This document shows positions 49,776 through 60,149 of a DNA stretch of 64,000 nucleotides, in pieces. The notes under the pieces are model-generated. The model searched no databases. It was not told the DNA's origin and was given only the letters and a program-made list of their open reading frames with translations. Source of the DNA: Mesorhizobium waimense (GTDB taxonomy: Bacteria; Pseudomonadota; Alphaproteobacteria; Rhizobiales; Rhizobiaceae); NCBI RefSeq assembly GCF_003601975.1, contig NZ_QZWZ01000008.1:124001-188000 (forward strand). Reading direction: 5' to 3'. Position 1 is the first letter of the stretch. Each line of letters begins with the position of its first letter. The position numbers and the translations under genes were made by a program.

Positions 49776-49793
49776 TAGCCGGTTAACCGGCTA
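49776..49793. promoter_or_regulatory. Perfect 18-bp palindrome upstream of the DUF1127 gene
   Basis: TAGCCGGTTAACCGGCTA is a perfect palindrome 126 bp before the DUF1127 start. It is a candidate operator or hairpin. There is no gene here; the region 49635-49918 is otherwise non-coding. Confidence 0.5.
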
Positions 49794-49805
49794 TGCGCTG
49801 CGCGC

Positions 49806-49845
49806 AATGGTGCATTGCAACATCTTCTTTTTGCAACGCACCATT
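49806..49845. promoter_or_regulatory. Inverted repeat with TTGCAA ends upstream of the DUF1127 gene
   Basis: AATGGTGCATTGCAA and TTGCAACGCACCATT are complements at 14 of 15 positions around CATCTTCTTT. It lies 74 bp before the start. It may be a metal-regulator-type operator or a hairpin in the leader. Confidence 0.5.
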
Positions 49846-49918
49846 ACTATGTCATGCTTCGTATCGATCAAGGGAGGAACAACTCGCCGCCAGAACGCGG
49901 CACAAAAGGAACCTTGCT

Positions 49919-50086
49919 ATGATCATCGACAGCCTCATGACTCGCGCTCGCCAGAGCATTGCCAAGCGCAAGCACTACAACCGCCTCGTCGCCGAAATCG
50001 ACAGCTTCACCGCCCGCGATCTGGCCGACATGCGCGCCGACCGCTCGGAAATGCTCTACCAGATCCACAAGCAGATCTACGGCTGA
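49919..50086 (+). CDS. DUF1127 small basic protein
   Basis: A 55-residue protein starting MIIDSLMTRARQSIAKRKHY and ending with SEMLYQIHKQIYG. It contains the DUF1127/YjiS element (RLVAEIDSFTARDLADMRAD). Small DUF1127 proteins in alphaproteobacteria act as RNA-associated regulators of phosphate, carbon and stress genes. AAAAGGAACC precedes the ATG. Two palindromes sit upstream. A repeat copy follows 11 bp after the stop. Confidence 0.88.
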   Translation: MIIDSLMTRARQSIAKRKHYNRLVAEIDSFTARDLADMRADRSEMLYQIHKQIYG

Positions 50087-50097
50087 ACTTAGCATCA

Positions 50098-50161
50098 CCT
50101 TCGTCATCCTAGGGCGTAGCGACGCAAAGTGGAGCGCAGACCCTAGGATCCATGCCGTGAC
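50098..50161. repeat. GTCATCCTAGGGCG-family palindromic repeat, copy 3
   Basis: Plus-oriented single copy that begins CCTTCGTCATCCTAGGGCG and ends CCATGCCGTGAC. It lies between the DUF1127 gene and ccmG. The rest of 50162-50278 is non-coding with no recognised signal. Confidence 0.85.
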
Positions 50162-50278
50162 CTTCGAGCACCTGCAACGGTGCTGAATCTCTGTCCGGTG
50201 TCACTCAGCGGGCGATTATTTTGGCCCGCTGCATTGCTTAGCTGATGTAACGGCATGGATCGAAGCCTAGCGGACGCC

Positions 50279-50860
50279 TCAGCCCGGTACCGCCAGCGCC
50301 TTTTCTATCTGTGGCAACAAGAGATCCCTCGCCGACTCCGCCGTCAGCGGACCGACATGCTTGTAGGCGATCTTGCCGTCCTTGCCGACGACGAAGGTCT
50401 CCGGCACGCCATAGACGCCCCAATCGATCGCCGCGCGTCCGGCTTCGTCGACACCGATCGCCTGGAACGGATTGCCGAGCTCGCCAAGAAAGCGGCGGGC
50501 ATTTTCCGGTTCGTCCTTGTAGTTCAGCGCCGCCGTAACGAAGCGCTTGTCCTGTGACAGCGCCAACAGCACCGGATGCTCCTCGCGGCACGGCGCGCAC
50601 CACGACGCAAAGACATTGACCAGCGTCACCTTGCCGGCGAACTGTTTTGAGTCGAGCCCAGCCAGGTTGGTGCCTTCGAGCGCCGGCAGATTGGTCTGCG
50701 GCGCCGGCAGGCCGATCAGCGCCGACGGCACTTCCGAAACATCGCGGCCGGACAGAAGCTGCAACAGGAACAGCCCCGCCAGGCCGAGGAAAATCACCAG
50801 CGGCAACAGCACGATCAGGCGGCGACGGGCCGGCGCCGGCATCCCGGTCTCGCTGCTCAT
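50279..50860 (-). CDS. ccmG: Thiol:disulfide interchange protein CcmG/DsbE
   Basis: A 193-residue membrane-anchored thioredoxin that reduces apocytochrome c heme-binding cysteines in the periplasm. One N-terminal helix (LIVLLPLVIFLGLAGLFLLQ, residues 14-35), then a thioredoxin fold with FASWCAPCREEHPVLL as active site and WGVYGVPETFVVGKDGK, the CcmG-specific GVPET motif. The ATG at 50860 overlaps the ccmD stop by four bases. It is the last gene in the ccm cluster. Confidence 0.95.
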   Translation of the reverse strand: MSSETGMPAPARRRLIVLLPLVIFLGLAGLFLLQLLSGRDVSEVPSALIGLPAPQTNLPALEGTNLAGLDSKQFAGKVTLVNVFASWCAPCREEHPVLLALSQDKRFVTAALNYKDEPENARRFLGELGNPFQAIGVDEAGRAAIDWGVYGVPETFVVGKDGKIAYKHVGPLTAESARDLLLPQIEKALAVPG

Positions 50861-51054
50861 GACTTGGCGCCTTTTTCCCGGGCACTTTTGTCGCCGGCGC
50901 CGTTGTCGGAGCGGCGGCGCACGCCGGCGGCCTCCAGCTCGGCAAGGTCGCGCTTGCGCCCGCGCTGGTCGATCAGGATCCAGCCGATCAGCCCGGCCAG
51001 AACGATCGCCGTGATGGCATAGGCGGCAGTCACATAGAGCGCATGCGCGCTCAT
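50857..51054 (-). CDS. ccmD: Heme exporter protein CcmD
   Basis: A 65-residue small membrane protein starting MSAHALYVTAAYAITAIVLA. One helix (residues 6-28) is followed by the basic GWILIDQRGRKRDLAELEAA, the usual CcmD pattern. CcmD stabilises the CcmC-heme-CcmE complex and aids release of holo-CcmE. It should lie directly after ccmC; here its upstream neighbour is ccmB. Its start overlaps the stop of an 18-codon peptide at 51051-51107. Confidence 0.9.
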   Translation of the reverse strand: MSAHALYVTAAYAITAIVLAGLIGWILIDQRGRKRDLAELEAAGVRRRSDNGAGDKSAREKGAKS

Positions 51055-51107
51055 GTAAGCTGCTCCGCGCGGGCGTCCAACCCAATCATGTCGCCGTGTT
51101 CGATCAT
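51051..51107 (-). CDS. 18-residue peptide in the place of ccmC (possible deletion remnant)
   Basis: MIEHGDMIGLDARAEQLT, then TGA overlapping the ccmD ATG (ATGA). The ATG at 51107 has AAGGGAAGG upstream. Between ccmB (stop 51179) and ccmD there is only 124 bp, too little for ccmC (about 250 residues). The good ribosome site and the overlap with ccmD are what ccmC ends would look like after an in-frame internal deletion. The function, if any, is unknown. Confidence 0.5.
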   Translation of the reverse strand: MIEHGDMIGLDARAEQLT

Positions 51108-51178
51108 GCCTTCCCTTAGCCTTGCCGCCCGGGCTTCGCAATCGGCCGCCGCGCCGCAGCCGCCTGCAGCCAAATGCC

Positions 51179-51844
51179 TCAATCGGTCCCATGGCGCAGC
51201 GCCAGCGCCGCCGCCACCGGCCCGAGCACCGCAAGAAACAGGGTCAGCGCGGCGAGAATGAGGAAGGGCTGCAGGAACGGATCAGGCTCCGTCACCGCGC
51301 CATAGCTGGCCGAGACGCCGAAGATCAGCACCGGAATGGTCAGCGGCAGCACCAGCACCGAGATCAGCAACCCGCCGCGCGGCAAGGCCACCGCCACGGC
51401 GGCACCCGCTGCACCGATGAAGGTAATTGCCGGCGTGCCGACCAGAAGGGTCAGCGTCGTGGCGCCGATACCGATCGGCTCCATGTTCATGAACAGGCCG
51501 AGCAGGGGTGCGGCAACCACCAGCGGCAGCACGCTGCCAGCCCAGTGCGCCAGGCATTTCACCAGCACCGTCAGCGCCAGCATGTGCCGGTCGTGGCCCA
51601 GCACCAGAAGATCGAGCGAGTCGTCCTCGCGATCGGCCTGGAACAGGCGATCGAGGCCGAGCAGGCAGGCGAGCAGGGCTGCGATCCACAGGATCGCCGG
51701 GCCGATGCGGGCCAGAAGATTGAGGTCCGGCCCGACGCCGAAGGGGATCGTCGCGATAACGGCGAGGAAGAAGATGACGCCGGTCAACGCGCCGCCGCCA
51801 GCGCGGATGGAGAGGCGGATGTCGCGGAGGAAGAGGGCTAGCAT
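51179..51844 (-). CDS. ccmB: Heme exporter protein CcmB
   Basis: A 221-residue inner-membrane protein with six helices. It starts MLALFLRDIRLSIRAGGGAL, and family segments IAALLACLLGLDRLFQADRE and EDDSLDLLVLGHDRH are clear. With CcmA it forms the ABC module that helps release holo-CcmE. It should be followed by ccmC, which is missing. A large palindromic repeat (51899-52058) separates it from ccmA. Confidence 0.94.
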   Translation of the reverse strand: MLALFLRDIRLSIRAGGGALTGVIFFLAVIATIPFGVGPDLNLLARIGPAILWIAALLACLLGLDRLFQADREDDSLDLLVLGHDRHMLALTVLVKCLAHWAGSVLPLVVAAPLLGLFMNMEPIGIGATTLTLLVGTPAITFIGAAGAAVAVALPRGGLLISVLVLPLTIPVLIFGVSASYGAVTEPDPFLQPFLILAALTLFLAVLGPVAAALALRHGTD

Positions 51845-51898
51845 GGGCAAGCCATCCCTGAGGACAGACCACCCTCTGTCCAAGGATGGCGTTTCTTC

Positions 51899-52058
51899 AC
51901 ACCCCCCTCTGTCCTGCCGGACATCTCCCCCGCAAAGGGGGAGATTGGCAGTTCCGTTGATGGTGCCTTTCCTTCGACGTTGATGTTTGGCGAAAGCCGT
52001 GGCGACATCCGATCTCCCCCCTTGCGGGGGAGATGTCCGGCAGGACAGAGGGGGGTGG
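51899..52058. repeat. Large palindromic repeat (TCCTGCCGGACATCTCCCCC family), copy 2
   Basis: Inverted arms of about 46 bp (51900-51945, 52011-52057) around a 65-bp spacer. The arms match 7085-7239, and the spacers share GACGTTGA/AACGTTGG and GGCGAAAGCC/AGCGAAGGCC-like pieces. It lies inside the ccmA-ccmB gap. Confidence 0.88.
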
Positions 52059-52073
52059 GACGGAGTGCCAGCA

Positions 52074-52682
52074 TCACCCAGCCATCCCCATCACCAGCGC
52101 CTTCGCCCCATCCAGCCCCAATGGCAAATGCGTTGCTGCTAAGATGATCCCCCCTTTCCGACAGTGATCCGTCATCACCCCGCCAAACCGCGCCTCCGAA
52201 GCCTTGTCCAGCCCCGCCGTCGGCTCGTCGAGCAACCACAGCGGCCGCCGGCTCACCAGAAGCTTCGCGATAGAAGCCCGCCGCCTTTGCCCGGTCGAGA
52301 GATAGCCGAACGGCAAATGGCCGATGCCGCCGAGCCCTACGGTCTCCAGCGCCTCCTCCACGGAAAGCAGCGGCGCGCCGCAGAAATCACGCCAGAAGCG
52401 CAAATTCTCCGCCACGCTGAGCACCGTCTTCATCGCGTTCTGATGGCCAAGATAGTGACAGGCCGAAGCAATCGACGGGAAATCCTCGCCACCGCCCTCG
52501 ATTCGTACCCGGCCTCCCGCCACCGGCAGCAGCCCGGCGATGACCCGGAGCAGCGTCGACTTGCCGGCACCGTTCGGTCCGGTGACGACCAGCGCCTCGC
52601 CCTTTTCGACGACAAAGCCGATGCCGGAAAAGACGGTCGCGCCGCCGCGTTCGCCGCCCAGATTTTCGGCGATCAGCCGCAT
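52074..52682 (-). CDS. ccmA: Heme exporter ATP-binding protein CcmA
   Basis: A 202-residue ABC ATPase. Walker A VTGPNGAGKSTLLRVIAGLL, signature LSTGQRRRASIAKLLVSRR and Walker B PLWLLDEPTAGLDKASEARF are complete. With CcmB it drives holo-CcmE release in cytochrome c maturation. It is the first gene of the cluster. The repeat at 51899-52058 follows, so readthrough to ccmB has to pass a long hairpin. Confidence 0.94.
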   Translation of the reverse strand: MRLIAENLGGERGGATVFSGIGFVVEKGEALVVTGPNGAGKSTLLRVIAGLLPVAGGRVRIEGGGEDFPSIASACHYLGHQNAMKTVLSVAENLRFWRDFCGAPLLSVEEALETVGLGGIGHLPFGYLSTGQRRRASIAKLLVSRRPLWLLDEPTAGLDKASEARFGGVMTDHCRKGGIILAATHLPLGLDGAKALVMGMAG

Positions 52683-52750
52683 TCGTTCCCCTTCGCCGAA
52701 AATCCAAGCGCGGCTTCGGCGCGCCGCAGCAAAAATGGCGATTCCGTGTC

Positions 52751-52768
52751 TAGAACTATTCCAGGAAA
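52751..52768. repeat. Degenerate copy of the AGCAATTCCAGGAAAAG repeat
   Basis: TAGAACTATTCCAGGAAA matches TAGAGCAATTCCAGGAAA at 16 of 18 positions. It is a truncated copy. The 284 bp between ccmA and acnA hold no other feature except the acnA promoter region. Confidence 0.55.
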
Positions 52769-52966
52769 TTCTCTATATCCGGGTCATCCGTGCCAGCGGT
52801 CGGCACGGGAACAGAATTAGCGCCGAACCAGCGCACGCGCCGCCTTGAACGGCTCGGGTTGGCTGGGAACGGACAGCGGAAATGGCCGTACCCGCACCTT
52901 TGCGCGTGATTGCATGCCATCGGAGTCCGTTCCCTTTCAGGCTGAACAGACAAGGACGGATCGCAC

Positions 52967-55657
<2,691 letters not shown>

Positions 55658-55695
55658 GAAGGGAATAAGGCAGTAGGCGGTAGGGAATAGAGCCC

Positions 55696-56414
<719 letters not shown>

Positions 56415-56599
56415 GCTGATGCCGCCGCCTCCTATCGAACCGGGCCGCAAAGTGCAGACGCCTCTCCTATTGCGGGCTTGCCTTCGGTTGCAACCTTAAA
56501 AATTTCACCGCAACGTGACTTCCCGTTGACTGTCGCTTCTGCCACATATTTTAGCAATCACAACAAGGCCGGCGTCACCGGCGGGAAATTGGAACGGCC

Positions 56600-57349
56600 A
56601 TGGCATTTCAAGGACCATTGCGGCTTGCGGCCCTGGCGCTGGCCCTGTCGGCGTTTGCCGGCAACGGGCTTGCGGAAGAGTCGGACAAGCCGCTCGGCGT
56701 GGTCGAGCTTTTCACCAGCCAGGGCTGCAACTCCTGTCCGCCGGCCGACGCGTTCTTCGCCGAACTCGCCGCCAAGGAAAACATCATCGCGCTCGCCTAT
56801 CATGTCGACTACTGGGACTATCTCGGTTGGCAGGACACGCTGAGCCGCAAGGAGAACACCGAGCGGCAATATGACTATATGCGCGCCTTCGGCAGCCGTT
56901 CGGTCTACACGCCGCAAGCCGTCATCAACGGCCGCAGCCATGTCAATGGCGCCAGCCGCAAGGAAGTCGACGGCACGCTTGCCCGCCTGCAGAAGACCGG
57001 CGAAGGCATGCGGGTCGCCATCAAGGTCAGCCGCACCAGCGACCGCGTCATGATCGACACCGGCGACGCCGGCAGTGGCCCCACCGATGCCCATGTCGTC
57101 ATCGTCTATTTCAATGCGCCTCAGACGATCGATATCGCCAAGGGCGAAAACGGCGGTCGCAGCATGACCTACTGGAACGCCGTCTCCGGCATCCAGACCG
57201 CCGGCATGTGGCACGGCAAGGCGCAACGCTACGAATTGCCGATGACCGAGATCTCCAAGAAAGGCGGCTGCGCGGTGCTGCTGCAGTCGGTCGGCAAGGA
57301 CGGTACGCCCGGACCGATCCTGGGCGCGGCCTTCATCCGCAAGCCGTAA
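56600..57349 (+). CDS. Secreted DUF1223 thioredoxin-fold protein
   Basis: A 249-residue protein with a signal peptide (MAFQGPLRLAALALALSAFA, cut after GLAEE) and a DUF1223 domain. VVELFTSQGCNSCPPADAFF holds a CxxC pair in thioredoxin position, and IIALAYHVDYWDYLGWQDTL follows. SVYTPQAVINGRSHVNGAS is another family hallmark. It is likely a periplasmic disulfide-related protein. The ATG at 56600 has GGAACGG upstream. It is divergent from the ceramidase-family gene. Confidence 0.9.
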   Translation: MAFQGPLRLAALALALSAFAGNGLAEESDKPLGVVELFTSQGCNSCPPADAFFAELAAKENIIALAYHVDYWDYLGWQDTLSRKENTERQYDYMRAFGSRSVYTPQAVINGRSHVNGASRKEVDGTLARLQKTGEGMRVAIKVSRTSDRVMIDTGDAGSGPTDAHVVIVYFNAPQTIDIAKGENGGRSMTYWNAVSGIQTAGMWHGKAQRYELPMTEISKKGGCAVLLQSVGKDGTPGPILGAAFIRKP

Positions 57350-57371
57350 CCGGCTGCAGAACCGGTCCTGG

Positions 57372-57438
57372 CTTCGTCATCCTGGGGCGAAGCAGGAGCG
57401 AAGCTCGGTCGCGGAGACCCCAGGATCCATGCCGTGAC
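57372..57438. repeat. GTCATCCTAGGGCG-family palindromic repeat, copy 4
   Basis: Plus-oriented, with GTCATCCTGGGGCG and GACCCCAGGATCCATGCCG; the paired change (TAGG to TGGG, CCTA to CCCA) preserves the stem. It begins 22 bp after the DUF1223 stop. Confidence 0.85.
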
Positions 57439-57562
57439 ACCTGGCACGAAAGCGGTCCAGGATCGAGCGCTCGTCCTCTCAGGCTGATCCGCTTGAACAG
57501 GTGCAATCCCCGGGCAGTCCATCGGACGACTATTCTGACAGGCGGCGCCCTTCGGCAGCGTC

Positions 57563-57614
57563 CACGGCATGGATCCCAGGGTCTGCGCTTCGCTTCGCCC
57601 TGGGATGACAAAGG
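57563..57614. repeat. GTCATCCTAGGGCG-family palindromic repeat, copy 5 (inverted)
   Basis: Minus-oriented copy (CACGGCATGGATCCCAGGG...CCCTGGGATGACAAAGG) facing copy 4 across 124 bp, with the same compensating change. The region 57350-58018 has no protein gene; it contains this pair, the RNA candidate and the DUF2794 promoter. Confidence 0.84.
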
Positions 57615-57644
57615 TATGGCAGTGCCATGATCCAACCAGCCAAT

Positions 57645-57678
57645 AAAAAACCGGCGTCAGCTTGCTTCTGACGCCGGT
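57645..57678 (-). terminator. Rho-independent terminator of the RNA candidate
   Basis: ACCGGCGTCAG and CTGACGCCGGT form a perfect 11-bp stem followed by six T residues on the minus strand. There is no protein gene upstream on that strand for over 700 bp. Confidence 0.88.
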
Positions 57679-57834
57679 CATTTAGGTTTTGGGATCGTCG
57701 CACCCGATTCTTCCGAGGGAAAAACCGAGGTTGGTTCGATCCGACGCAGACCCGTGGGCGGGGGGCTTGGGGTTTACGAGCCGGTGCCGGACCGAACCGT
57801 CTCAGGCAACGCCGGTAAACTCGTCGGACATTGG
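57647..57834 (-). ncRNA. Candidate structured small RNA (6S-like)
   Basis: On the minus strand a motif CCTGAGACGGTTCG resembles the CTGAGATGTTCG-type 5' motif of 6S RNA. GGTTCGGTCCGGC (57798-57786) pairs with GTCGGATCGAACC (57745-57733) over 13 continuous positions including G-U pairs. Outside it CC-GAG pairs with CTC-GG. The terminator at 57645-57678 ends it, giving about 180-190 nt. The 5' ACCGGCGT could also pair with the terminator's ACGCCGGT. An AT-rich TTATTTTAT lies about 15 bp before the proposed 5' end. Extent and identity are uncertain. Confidence 0.5.
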
Positions 57835-58018
57835 GGCATGAGCGCGGATAAAATAAGGCAGGAATGTGGCGAAGCATCACCAATTCCAACAGGCGTTTGA
57901 CAAATGTGACTGGACGTGACGGAAACGGCTTGGCTCCGGCTTGCTTAGCCGGGGCCTTGCAATTCGGCAGCGAACACGCCAACTTCTGCAAGCAAAGATT
58001 CATTCGAAGGATCGAGGC

Positions 58019-58408
58019 ATGACCGATCGGGGCGGCAGTGGGACGGAGGATGGGGACGCATCCGCAATATTGATCCCGCTGCATGAGGCAAGACGCGAAC
58101 GCCTCGACCAGCCGGTGCGCTTCGACCGGCGCGAACTGGACCAGATCCTGAAGCTTTACGGGCGCATGGTCGCCGCCAATGAATGGCGCGACTACGCCAT
58201 CGACCATCTCTCCGACCGCGCCGTCTTCTCCGTCTTCCGCCGCGCCAGCGAGGTGCCGCTGTTCCAGATCGTCAAGGATCCGAAGCTGGCGCGACGGCAG
58301 GGCGCGTTCGCCGTCATCGCCGCCGGCGGCCGCATCCTCAAGCGCAGCCAGGAACTCGGCCGCGTGCTCGGCGTCTTCGACAGCAAGCTGAGGGTGGTCG
58401 AAGCTTAA
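58019..58408 (+). CDS. DUF2794 protein
   Basis: A 129-residue cytoplasmic protein. The conserved body is PVRFDRRELDQILKLYGRMV, then AANEWRDYAIDHLSDRAVFS and VFRRASEVPLFQIVKDPKLA, the pattern of DUF2794, an alphaproteobacteria-restricted family of unknown function. The ATG at 58019 has CGAAGGATCGAGG upstream. It ends four bases into the convergent acetyltransferase gene. Confidence 0.88.
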   Translation: MTDRGGSGTEDGDASAILIPLHEARRERLDQPVRFDRRELDQILKLYGRMVAANEWRDYAIDHLSDRAVFSVFRRASEVPLFQIVKDPKLARRQGAFAVIAAGGRILKRSQELGRVLGVFDSKLRVVEA

Positions 58409-58980
58409 CTATTTGATTTTTGCCGGAATTTCCGCTCCGGCAGCGAGGCCGGATCGGGCGGGAGCTGCGCTCCGCCATTCATCGACAGCTGCATGAACAC
58501 CGTATCCAGCCAGCGTCCGTGCTTGTAGCCGGAGCCTTCCAGGCGGCCCGAATGGCGAAAGCTGAGCTTCTCATGCAGCCGTACCGAGGCGCTGTCGGCA
58601 TGACCGTCGCCGATGACCGCGATGATCTGGCGAAACCCGGCAACGCGCGCCGCCTCGATCAGCGCTTCCATCAAGAGCCGCCCGACGCCCTGGCCCTTGG
58701 CCTCCGGAGCGACATAGACGGAATCCTCGACGACGAAGCGATAGGCCGGGCGCGGCCGGAACGGGCCGGCATAGGCATAGCCGAGCACGGCGCCGTTCCT
58801 TTCCGCCACCAGATAGGGAAAGCCGGCCGCCATCAGCGTGTCGAATCGGCTGCCCATTTCGGCGCGACCGGGTGGCTCCAGCTCGTAGCTCGCGGTGCCA
58901 TGGGTCACCGCATCGGCGTAGATTTCCGTGATTCTGTCGAGGTCGGCCGAATTGGCGGCCCGTATCGTGATGCTGCTCAT
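58405..58980 (-). CDS. GNAT acetyltransferase, phosphinothricin-acetyltransferase-like
   Basis: A 191-residue GNAT protein. ITIRAANSADLDRITEIYAD and TASYELEPPGRAEMGSRFD at the N-terminus, YRFVVEDSVYVAPEAKGQGV (acetyl-CoA site) and FRQIIAVIGDGHADSASVRL place it with the Pat/Bar/YncA group that acetylates phosphinothricin or methionine sulfoximine-like amines. It may protect against such amino-acid analogues. The tail after about residue 175 is Pro/Ser-rich. The ATG at 58980 is clear. Its 3' end overlaps that of DUF2794 by four bases. Confidence 0.88.
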   Translation of the reverse strand: MSSITIRAANSADLDRITEIYADAVTHGTASYELEPPGRAEMGSRFDTLMAAGFPYLVAERNGAVLGYAYAGPFRPRPAYRFVVEDSVYVAPEAKGQGVGRLLMEALIEAARVAGFRQIIAVIGDGHADSASVRLHEKLSFRHSGRLEGSGYKHGRWLDTVFMQLSMNGGAQLPPDPASLPERKFRQKSNS

Positions 58981-59030
58981 AATTTATGCAAATCGTTCAT
59001 GTGCCTTCCTTTAAGCAAAGGCCGACACAA

Positions 59031-59058
59031 AAGAAAAGGGCGGCCGTTGGGCCGCCCT
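59031..59058 (-). terminator. Rho-independent terminator downstream of the BI-1 gene
   Basis: AGGGCGGCC and GGCCGCCCT pair over nine bases; TTTTCTT follows on the minus strand. It lies past the repeat at 59081-59129, 84-111 bp after the stop. Confidence 0.85.
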
Positions 59059-59080
59059 ACCGAACTCGCTGGTCCAGTCA

Positions 59081-59129
59081 GACCATGATCCCGAAAAGTG
59101 GAAACCGGTTTTCGGAAAAGATCATGGTC
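59081..59129. repeat. Palindromic repeat GACCATGATC...GATCATGGTC
   Basis: A 49-bp element with perfect 10-bp ends and an inner CCGAAAAGTGGAAACCGG/TTTTCGG. Similar elements are widespread in rhizobial intergenic DNA. It lies between the BI-1 stop and its terminator. Confidence 0.85.
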
Positions 59130-59141
59130 CAAACGAATGCA

Positions 59142-59915
59142 TTAGCGACGGTCACCCATGAACTGCAGCAGGAACATGAACAGGTTGATGAAATCGAGAT
59201 AGAGCGTCAGCGCGCCCATAATAGCCTTGCGGCCGGCGACATCGGCGGCGTCGCCCTCGAAATACATCTCCTTGATCTTCTGCGTGTCATAGGCGGTGAG
59301 GCCCGAAAAGATCAGCACGCCGATCGCCGAAACGGCGAAAGACAGAGCCGACGACTGCAGGAAGATGTTGATTACCATCGCGATGATCAGGCCGAACAGG
59401 CCCATGATCAGGAACGAGCCTATCGCGGTCAGGTCGCGCTTGGTCGTGTAGCCATAGAGCGACAGCGCGCCGAAGGCCGCGGCCGTGGCGAAGAAGGTCT
59501 GCGATATGCTGGCCGTCGTGTAGACCAGGAAGATCGACGACAGCGACAGGCCGACGAGGCCGGCATAGACCCAGAACGTCGTCTGCGCGGCCGACACGCT
59601 CATCGACTGGACGCGGAACGACAGGAACAACACCGCGGCCAGCGGGGCCAGCATGACGACCCAGCGCAGCGGCGACCCGAAGATCGCGTAGCCGAAGGAG
59701 GTCAACATCTCGCCGCTCGGCAGCGTTGCAACCGCCGAGGCCGGATCGGTGGTGGTGGCCAGCATGATCGTGCCGACAGCGGCGAGGCCTGTGATGAGCA
59801 GTCCAAGCCCCATCAGATTGTAGACCTTGATCATATACGCGCGCAGGCCCTGATCGATATCGACGGCGGCGCCGGCTACGGCGCGCGTCTGGTAGTTGCG
59901 AATGGGATCAGCCAT
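59142..59915 (-). CDS. Bax inhibitor-1 / YccA family membrane protein
   Basis: A 257-residue protein with seven helices of the BI-1/TMBIM family. It starts MADPIRNYQTRAVAGAAVDI, and QGLRAYMIKVYNLMGLGLLI opens the membrane domain. The family C-terminal element GLTAYDTQKIKEMYFEGDAA, which contains the conserved Asp of the pore, is intact; ALTLYLDFINLFMFLLQFMG ends it. It may be a calcium or proton leak channel. The ATG at 59915 has AGAGGATTCCA upstream. Its promoter lies in 59916-60149. Confidence 0.93.
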   Translation of the reverse strand: MADPIRNYQTRAVAGAAVDIDQGLRAYMIKVYNLMGLGLLITGLAAVGTIMLATTTDPASAVATLPSGEMLTSFGYAIFGSPLRWVVMLAPLAAVLFLSFRVQSMSVSAAQTTFWVYAGLVGLSLSSIFLVYTTASISQTFFATAAAFGALSLYGYTTKRDLTAIGSFLIMGLFGLIIAMVINIFLQSSALSFAVSAIGVLIFSGLTAYDTQKIKEMYFEGDAADVAGRKAIMGALTLYLDFINLFMFLLQFMGDRR

Positions 59916-60149
59916 TGGAATCCTCTTTTGCTTCTGCCCCGTCGGTCCGGTGTCGGGCTCAACCGAGCCCAGGCGCCGCTGGCGGGGCTCCAGCATGCCT
60001 GCGGCGGAATATGATGGTTCTTGGCGACAAGAACAAGACCGTAACCGAGCGTAATGCTTCGTGAAGCAGCCGAATCGCGCATTATCAGCCGTCCCAACCG
60101 CAACATTAACGAGATTTAATCGAAAGTGGGCCGTTTCGGGCTCTGCTGA

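Noticed and set aside
57731..57745. TTGGTTCGATCCGAC, resembling a tRNA T-arm
   Set aside because: No acceptor, D or anticodon arms at the right spacing on either strand; it is one side of the 13-bp helix of the RNA candidate.
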